Part shown: one piece after another, positions 37,493 to 42,497 of the stretch
Numbering within the stretch: position 1 is the stretch's first letter
How the letters are laid out: every line of letters starts with the position of its first letter
Assembly: GCA_016781135.1 (NCBI GenBank)
Contig: JADDQY010000046.1
Coordinates: 1 to 42,497, forward strand
DNA length: 42,497 nucleotides
Source: Actinomycetota bacterium
GTDB lineage: Bacteria > Actinomycetota > Acidimicrobiia > Acidimicrobiales > CADCSY01
Reading direction: 5' to 3'
The notes under the pieces: model-generated
What the model was told of the DNA's origin: nothing
Databases searched by the model: none
What the model saw: only the letters and a program-made list of their open reading frames with translations
Made by a program: the position numbers and the translations under genes

Positions 37493-39400
37493 GTGCATGA
37501 TGGGGCTCTCGGCGCCGAGGAGGTAGCCAGTAAGGAGTTCCCGGTCAGCTTCCGGGGCTTCAACCAGCACGAGGTGAGGGCGTTCCTCGCCCAGGTGGCC
37601 GCCGAGCTCGCCGCTGCCCGAGAGCGAGAGCGCTTGCAGCGCATCCGCCTGGAGGCGGCCGAAGCCAGGGCGGCGTCACGGACGCTCACCGACGAGGAGA
37701 TCGAAGCGGCGCTCGGCCAGGAGGCCGGACGGGTCCTGCACGCCGCCCGAGAGGCGGCTCGGGATATCCGCGCCCGAGCTGAGGAGCAGGTCGCCCGGAT
37801 GGTGCGGGAGGCCAGCGGTGAGGGCAGCCGGGCCGAGCAGGAGGCGGAATCGCTCCTCGCCCGCAGGAGCGAGGAGGCCGAGAAGGTGGCGGCGGAGATC
37901 ACCGCCGAGGCCTACCGCAGGGCCGAGGAGGAGCTCGAACGAGCCAAGGCCGAGGGCCGCCAGATGGTGGGAGAGGCCCAAGCGGTGCGCGAGCGGGTGC
38001 TGAAGGATCTCGCCCGCCGGCGGAAGGCCGCCCACCAGCAGTTGGAACAGCTGCGGGCGGGACGGGAACGACTGCTCGAGGCCTACCGGGTGGTCCGGTC
38101 GACCCTCGACGAAGCGACCAGCGAGCTCTCGGTGGCCGAGGCCGAGGCCCGGGCGGCGGCGGAGACAGCGGCACTGCGGGTGGGTTCCCAGCCCGAGACC
38201 ACCGTCGAGGAGCTCGAGGCCGAGCTCAGCGCCGCTCGCGACCTCGGGCTCGGCCCACTGCCGACGTTCTCCGCCGCCTCCAAGGAGCAGCACCGTGGAT
38301 CCAACGGGAACGGCGTGCACGCGCCGGCTTCTGGAGTGGAGCCTCCAGAGCCCGACCAGCGGGCTGCGGAATCGACGTCGTCGGGGGCGGTGGCCGACGT
38401 CGCTGCCGAGGCGATCGCACCGTCGCCCACCACTTCGGAGCCGGTGCTCGAGGTCTCCGCCCGAAGCATCGACATCGTTCGTTCGCCTGGCCCGGTGGAG
38501 GAGCCCCTCGACGACCCCGCAGAGGGCGGCGAGACGGCCGAGGTGGATGCCGCTCTCGACGAAGAGCTCGAAGCACCGCCGGCTGCGATCAGCGCTCCTT
38601 CTGCGCCCCAGCGCCCCAGCGGGGGTGGCGTGGACGAGCTGTTCGCCCGGCTTCGGGCGCAGACGGCCACGGACGTAGCGACCACCGCCGAACCGGAGCC
38701 GGCCAGCGACACGGCGCCGGCGCCCGCGCCGGCGGACGACGGCGCCGGCCAGAGCGGTGAACCGGACGACGAGGAGCTCCTCCAGCGACGCGACATCGAG
38801 CTCGAGCCGGTCGAGCGCACCCTGGTGAAGGCCCTCAAACGTACCCTGGCCGACGAGCAGAACGAGGTGCTCGACACCCTTCGGCGCCGCCGTGGCCTGG
38901 TGTCGCTGCCCGAGCTCCTCCCTGGGGCGAGCGACCACACCGCCCGCTACCTCGAGGTGGCCGACCCGGTGTTGACCACCGCCGCCCGACTCGGAGCCGG
39001 CGATGGCAGCGACCCACCGGGGGTCACCGACCTCGCCGTCGGTCTGGCCGCGGCCGTGGTTGAGGATCTGCGAGCTCGGCTCCAGCGGGTGTTGGAGGCC
39101 GCCGACGGAGACGAGGTGACCCTGGCCGAGGGCACCTCATCGGCCTACCGGGAGTGGAAGACGGCCCGCGTCGAACCCCTGGCCCGTCACCACACGGCCG
39201 CCGCCCACACCCGGGGCCGCTTCGCCGTCGCTCAGGAGGGGAACCTGCGCTGGGTGGTTGACGCCGAGGAGGGGCCTTGCCCCGACTGCGACGACAACGC
39301 TTTGGCGCTGACGCCCCGAGGCGAGCCGTTCCCCACCGGCCAGCGCCACCCACCAGCACACCTCGGCTGCCGCTGCACCATCGTCAGCGTCGGGAGCTGA
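37493..39400 (+). CDS. DivIVA-domain coiled-coil protein with a Cys/His C-terminal module
   Basis: 635 residues. The N-terminus has the DivIVA signature FPVSFRGFNQHEVRAFLAQVAAEL, then a long coiled coil (to about residue 245), an acidic low-complexity linker (about 260-430), a helical region (about 435-550), and a C-terminal module (about 550-635). The last contains EWKTARVEPLARHHTAAAHT, LRWVVDAEEGPCPDC (Cys596, Cys599), then His619, His623, Cys626 and Cys628 in HPPAHLGCRC. This ending resembles phage Mu gpF/SPP1 gp7 head-morphogenesis proteins, which share a W..D..C..C....PP.H..CRC pattern. DivIVA proteins mark poles or septa; the tail is not part of that family. Seen: motifs; inferred: zinc binding. 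Confidence 0.78.
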   Translation: MHDGALGAEEVASKEFPVSFRGFNQHEVRAFLAQVAAELAAARERERLQRIRLEAAEARAASRTLTDEEIEAALGQEAGRVLHAAREAARDIRARAEEQVARMVREASGEGSRAEQEAESLLARRSEEAEKVAAEITAEAYRRAEEELERAKAEGRQMVGEAQAVRERVLKDLARRRKAAHQQLEQLRAGRERLLEAYRVVRSTLDEATSELSVAEAEARAAAETAALRVGSQPETTVEELEAELSAARDLGLGPLPTFSAASKEQHRGSNGNGVHAPASGVEPPEPDQRAAESTSSGAVADVAAEAIAPSPTTSEPVLEVSARSIDIVRSPGPVEEPLDDPAEGGETAEVDAALDEELEAPPAAISAPSAPQRPSGGGVDELFARLRAQTATDVATTAEPEPASDTAPAPAPADDGAGQSGEPDDEELLQRRDIELEPVERTLVKALKRTLADEQNEVLDTLRRRRGLVSLPELLPGASDHTARYLEVADPVLTTAARLGAGDGSDPPGVTDLAVGLAAAVVEDLRARLQRVLEAADGDEVTLAEGTSSAYREWKTARVEPLARHHTAAAHTRGRFAVAQEGNLRWVVDAEEGPCPDCDDNALALTPRGEPFPTGQRHPPAHLGCRCTIVSVGS

Positions 39401-39410
39401 CCGGTTTTTT
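39383..39410 (+). terminator. Rho-independent terminator overlapping the end of the divIVA-like gene
   Basis: GTCAGC (39383-39388) and GCTGAC (39396-39401) form a 6-bp stem with a seven-base loop, followed by CGG and then six Ts (39405-39410). The stem overlaps the last codons and the stop. It is the one hairpin in the window that I saw followed by a T-run. Confidence 0.55.
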
Positions 39411-39477
39411 CGCAACGATTTCGGCAATCGCGGCGAGGGTCCCCCGACCCGACCGCCGCCGATTGACCGTTAACCAA

Positions 39478-39483
39478 TAGGCT
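39478..39483 (+). promoter_or_regulatory. Possible -10 element (TAGGCT) for leaderless UPF0182 gene
   Basis: TAGGCT fits TANNNT and ends seven bases before the ATG at 39491, with CCCGCCG between and no ribosome-binding site. TTGACC at 39463-39468 looks like a -35 but is only nine bases away, too close for this hexamer. Tentative. Confidence 0.4.
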
Positions 39484-39490
39484 CCCGCCG

Positions 39491-42454
39491 ATGCGCTCCC
39501 CCGGCGACCTTCCACGCCGACCTCCCCAGCAGGTGGGCGGTCGAAGCAAGACGTGGCTGGTGGCGCTGGGCGTCATCCTGTTCGTCCTGTTGACGTCACT
39601 ACGGGGCATCGCCGGCTTCTACACCGACTACCTGTGGTTCGACTCCCTCCGCTTCACCGGAGTGTTCACCGGGGTCCTCGGGGCCAAGGTCGCGCTCGGG
39701 GCGGTGTTCAGCGTCGTGTTCTTCCTCCTGCTGTGGGTGAACCTCCTGGTCGCCGACCGCCTCGGTCCTCGCTTCCGTCCTCCCGGGCCCGAAGAGGAGG
39801 TCATCGAGCGCTACCACGAGCTGGTGGGGAACCGCACGGGACTGGTGCGCCTGGTCGTTGCGGCCGGGTTGGCCCTCATCGCCGGCGCCGGCGTCTCGTC
39901 CCGCTGGAACGAGTGGATCCTGTTCAACAACGCCCGGGACTTCGGCGTCAGCGATCCGGAGTTCGGGACCGACGTCGGCTTCTACGTCTTCCAGCTGCCA
40001 TTCCTCACCTTCGTCATCGACTGGCTCTTCGCCACCCTGGTCATCATCGCCGTCGTCACCGCGGTGGCCCACTACCTCAACGGGGGCATCCGCTTCCAGG
40101 GCACCGCCCAGCGGGTGACGGTGCAGGTCAAGGCCCACCTCTCGGTGCTGCTCGGCGCCATGGCCCTCCTGCGAGCGGCTGGGTACTGGCTGCAGCGCTA
40201 CGAGCTCAACTTCTCCACGGACGGCACCGTGCAAGGCGCCACCTACACCGACGTCAACGCCAAGTTGCCGGCCCTCGAACTGCTGATCGTGATCTCGCTG
40301 GCCGCCTTCGTCCTGTTACTGCTCAACATCCGCCGGCGGGGGTGGGTGCTGCCGGCGCTGGCCGTCGGGTCGTGGGCGCTGGCCGCCGTGGTGGTCGGGG
40401 GCATCTACCCAGCGTTCGTCCAGCGGTTCCAGGTGGTCCCGGCCGAGTCGTCCCGGGAGGCGCCCTACATCCAGCGCAACATCGATGCCACCCGGGCCGC
40501 CCTGGGCGTCGACGAGGTCGACGAACAGCCCTTCGCCGCCAGCGAGTCGCTCGACGCCAACGGGTTGGCCGACAACCAGGAGACGGTGGACAACATCCGG
40601 GTGTGGGACCCGGACTTCTTGCTGCAAAGCTTCCAACGGCTCCAAGAGGTCCGTCGCCAGTACCAGATCATCGACGTCGACGTCGATCGCTACCGGGTCA
40701 ACGGCGAGCTGACCCAGACGCTGCTGTCGGCCCGGGAGCTCGACACGCCCGGCGTTCCCCAGGACTCGTGGGAGGCCAAGCACCTGACCTACACCCACGG
40801 CTACGGGGCGGTGGCGGCTCCAGCCAACGCCAAGGACGAGTCCGGCCGTCCAGTGATGGTGCTTTCCGACATCCCAGTCGACGGGGAACCAACGCTCGTC
40901 CCCGACCAACGCCCCGGGATCTACATCGGCGAAGGCCTCGAGGGCTACGTGCTCGTCAACACCGCCCGGGAGGAGATCGACTTCCAAAACGCCGACGGGA
41001 CCACCCAGTTCACCGCCTACGACGGTCACGACGGCGTAGGGATGGGCTCCTACCTGCGCCGCGCCGCCTTCGCCCTGCGCTTCGGCGACATCAACCCGCT
41101 GATCTCGTCCAACATCCAGGACCGCTCGAAGATCCTCTACAAGCGCGACATCAGGGAGCGGGTGCAGAGCCTCGCGCCCTTCCTGGCGTTCGACGCCGAC
41201 CCCTACGTGGTCAGCCTCGGGGGGCGGTTGCAGTACGTGATCGACGGCTACACCACCTCCGACCACTACCCCTACGCCCAGCAGGCGGAGACCGGCGCCG
41301 TAGCCCCGGCAAGCGGGTTGAACCGCAGCTTCAACTACGTCCGCAACTCGGTCAAGGCCGTCGTCGACGCCTACGACGGCACCGTCACCTTCTATGCCGT
41401 CGACGGCAAGGACCCCTTGCTCGCTGCTTACCGGCAGGCCTTCCCCGATCTCTTCACCGACGGCGAGCTGGTGCCCCAGGAGCTCCGAGCCCACTTCCGC
41501 TACCCGGAGGACCTGTTCCGCACCCAGACGACGATGTGGGGCCGGTACCACATCGACGATCCCGACGACTTTTACAACAACAACGACGGATGGAACGTCG
41601 CCCAGGACCCGGGCTCGGGAAGCGCCAACCAGCTGAGCCAGCAGATCGACCCGGTCACCGGACAGGCGGTGGGTCCGGCACGTGAGGCTCGCATCGACCC
41701 CTACTACCTGTTGATGCGCCTGCCCGGCGACGACGAGCTCAGCTTCGTGATGTTGCGCCCCTTCGTCCCCGTCTCCCCAGACGACACCCGCAAGGAGCTC
41801 ACCGCCTTCATGGTGGCCAAGAGCGATCCCGACAACTACGGGCAGCTCCAGACCTTCGTCATGCCCCGGGCCGACCTCCCGGACGGCCCGGCGATCGTCG
41901 GTGCCAACATGCAGCAGAATCAAGAGGTGTCCGAGCTGCAGACGCTGCTCGGCGGACAGGGCTCCGAGGTTCAGTACGGCAACCTGGTCATCATCCCCAT
42001 CGACCAGTCCCTGCTCTACGTCCGTCCCTTCTATGTGGTCGCGCCGACCACCCAGATCCCCGAGTTGCGCAAGGTCATCGTGTCGTTCGGCCGCAGGGTG
42101 GTCGTGGACAACACGCTCGAGCTCGCACTGCGGCAGCTGTTCCCCACCGCTGCTGGAGCCGGGGACGAGGAGCCGGCGCCCGACGACGCCGGCGACGCCG
42201 GGGCACCACCGCCAGACCGACCGCCGGCGGACGAACCAGCGCCACCGCAACCTGGGGGGGGCACCGAGGGCGTTGCCGAGCTGCTGGCTCAAGCGGCAGT
42301 GGCGTTCGACGAGGCCCAGGCGGCGCTGCAGGCTGGCGACCTCGGGCGGTACCAACAACGGGTGGGCGCCGCCGCCGCCCTGGTGGCGCGAGCCCAAGAG
42401 CTCGCCGGTCCGGTTTCGACCACGATCGCCGCGCCCCAGTCCGGTTCAGCCTGA
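39491..42454 (+). CDS. UPF0182 family integral membrane protein
   Basis: 987 residues. The N-terminal third has seven or so membrane helices (starting TWLVALGVILFVLLTSLRGIAG; then GFYTDYLWFDSLRFTGVFTGVLGAK, a family hallmark). The remaining large region is extracytoplasmic (VVPAESSREAPYIQRNIDATRAALG, YHIDDPDDFYNNNDGWNVAQ), followed by a Pro/Glu-rich linker and a C-terminal helix. Length is normal (about 950-1000) for this actinobacterial family (COG1615), whose function is not established. TAGGCT seven bases upstream suggests a leaderless mRNA. Confidence 0.94.
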   Translation: MRSPGDLPRRPPQQVGGRSKTWLVALGVILFVLLTSLRGIAGFYTDYLWFDSLRFTGVFTGVLGAKVALGAVFSVVFFLLLWVNLLVADRLGPRFRPPGPEEEVIERYHELVGNRTGLVRLVVAAGLALIAGAGVSSRWNEWILFNNARDFGVSDPEFGTDVGFYVFQLPFLTFVIDWLFATLVIIAVVTAVAHYLNGGIRFQGTAQRVTVQVKAHLSVLLGAMALLRAAGYWLQRYELNFSTDGTVQGATYTDVNAKLPALELLIVISLAAFVLLLLNIRRRGWVLPALAVGSWALAAVVVGGIYPAFVQRFQVVPAESSREAPYIQRNIDATRAALGVDEVDEQPFAASESLDANGLADNQETVDNIRVWDPDFLLQSFQRLQEVRRQYQIIDVDVDRYRVNGELTQTLLSARELDTPGVPQDSWEAKHLTYTHGYGAVAAPANAKDESGRPVMVLSDIPVDGEPTLVPDQRPGIYIGEGLEGYVLVNTAREEIDFQNADGTTQFTAYDGHDGVGMGSYLRRAAFALRFGDINPLISSNIQDRSKILYKRDIRERVQSLAPFLAFDADPYVVSLGGRLQYVIDGYTTSDHYPYAQQAETGAVAPASGLNRSFNYVRNSVKAVVDAYDGTVTFYAVDGKDPLLAAYRQAFPDLFTDGELVPQELRAHFRYPEDLFRTQTTMWGRYHIDDPDDFYNNNDGWNVAQDPGSGSANQLSQQIDPVTGQAVGPAREARIDPYYLLMRLPGDDELSFVMLRPFVPVSPDDTRKELTAFMVAKSDPDNYGQLQTFVMPRADLPDGPAIVGANMQQNQEVSELQTLLGGQGSEVQYGNLVIIPIDQSLLYVRPFYVVAPTTQIPELRKVIVSFGRRVVVDNTLELALRQLFPTAAGAGDEEPAPDDAGDAGAPPPDRPPADEPAPPQPGGGTEGVAELLAQAAVAFDEAQAALQAGDLGRYQQRVGAAAALVARAQELAGPVSTTIAAPQSGSA

Positions 42455-42460
42455 GGAAGT

Positions 42461-42488
42461 TTGCTCGCGTCGTGCTGCCCGGTATCGT
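42461..42488 (+). promoter_or_regulatory. Candidate promoter for a gene beyond the window
   Basis: TTGCTC at 42461-42466 and TATCGT at 42483-42488 with a 16-base spacer, right after the UPF0182 stop. What it drives lies outside the window. Weak, by eye. Confidence 0.3.
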
Positions 42489-42497
42489 GAACGACAC

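Overview
The window is a GC-rich (roughly 70 percent), gene-dense stretch of bacterial chromosome. Several features point to Actinomycetota: a wecA/rfe gene directly upstream of the ATP synthase operon (the order also seen in mycobacteria), a complete GlgE-type alpha-glucan pathway, a DivIVA-domain coiled-coil protein, a UPF0182 protein, a UdgX-type uracil-DNA-binding protein, and many starts that look leaderless. The overall style resembles the Acidimicrobiia lineage, but that placement is inference. I see no prophage, insertion sequence, CRISPR array, rRNA or tRNA. No stretch longer than 300 bases lacks a gene.

Layout. (1) 1-8758: the end of wecA, then a ten-gene ATP synthase operon (atpZ-like, atpI, atpB, E, F, H, A, G, D, C). 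Spacing is short or overlapping, and one plausible promoter lies at 1222-1250. (2) 8759-18270: mixed housekeeping genes. These are a 2H-phosphoesterase/GNAT fusion, class II fructose-bisphosphatase (minus strand), a small membrane protein, an S9 peptidase coupled to an acidic protein and a lipoprotein, a J-domain protein, an alpha/beta-hydrolase broken by a one-base frameshift, an MFS transporter with an unusual N-terminal domain, and a NifU C-terminal-type Fe-S protein. (3) 18282-28151: storage glucan and trehalose. glgP runs left; glgE-treS-pep2-(24-codon ORF)-glgB runs right as a chain of start/stop overlaps and ends at a strong hairpin. (4) 28210-31071: UdgX plus an SRPBCC protein (minus strand), then moaE, a 62-aa membrane protein and mreB. 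(5) 31252-42454: envelope and cell-shape genes. These are a HEAT-repeat protein with a proline-rich membrane protein, a YlbL-like PDZ/Lon-type protease, a large sensor kinase coupled to a FecR-like exported protein, a DivIVA-domain protein with a phage-head-like Cys/His tail, and a UPF0182 membrane protein.

How the genes fit together. TreS interconverts maltose and trehalose, Pep2 phosphorylates maltose, GlgE polymerises maltose 1-phosphate, GlgB branches the glucan, and GlgP removes glucose as glucose 1-phosphate. The ATP synthase proteins form one F1Fo complex. The last 10 kb is dominated by membrane or envelope proteins, although no single pathway is provable there.

The items I would look at first are the DivIVA protein with a MuF-like C-terminus, the ATP synthase b subunit with an apparent signal peptide and an external cysteine pair, the 2H/GNAT fusion, the mini-ORF between pep2 and glgB, the frameshifted hydrolase, and the repeated TANNNT-plus-5-to-7-bases start geometry.
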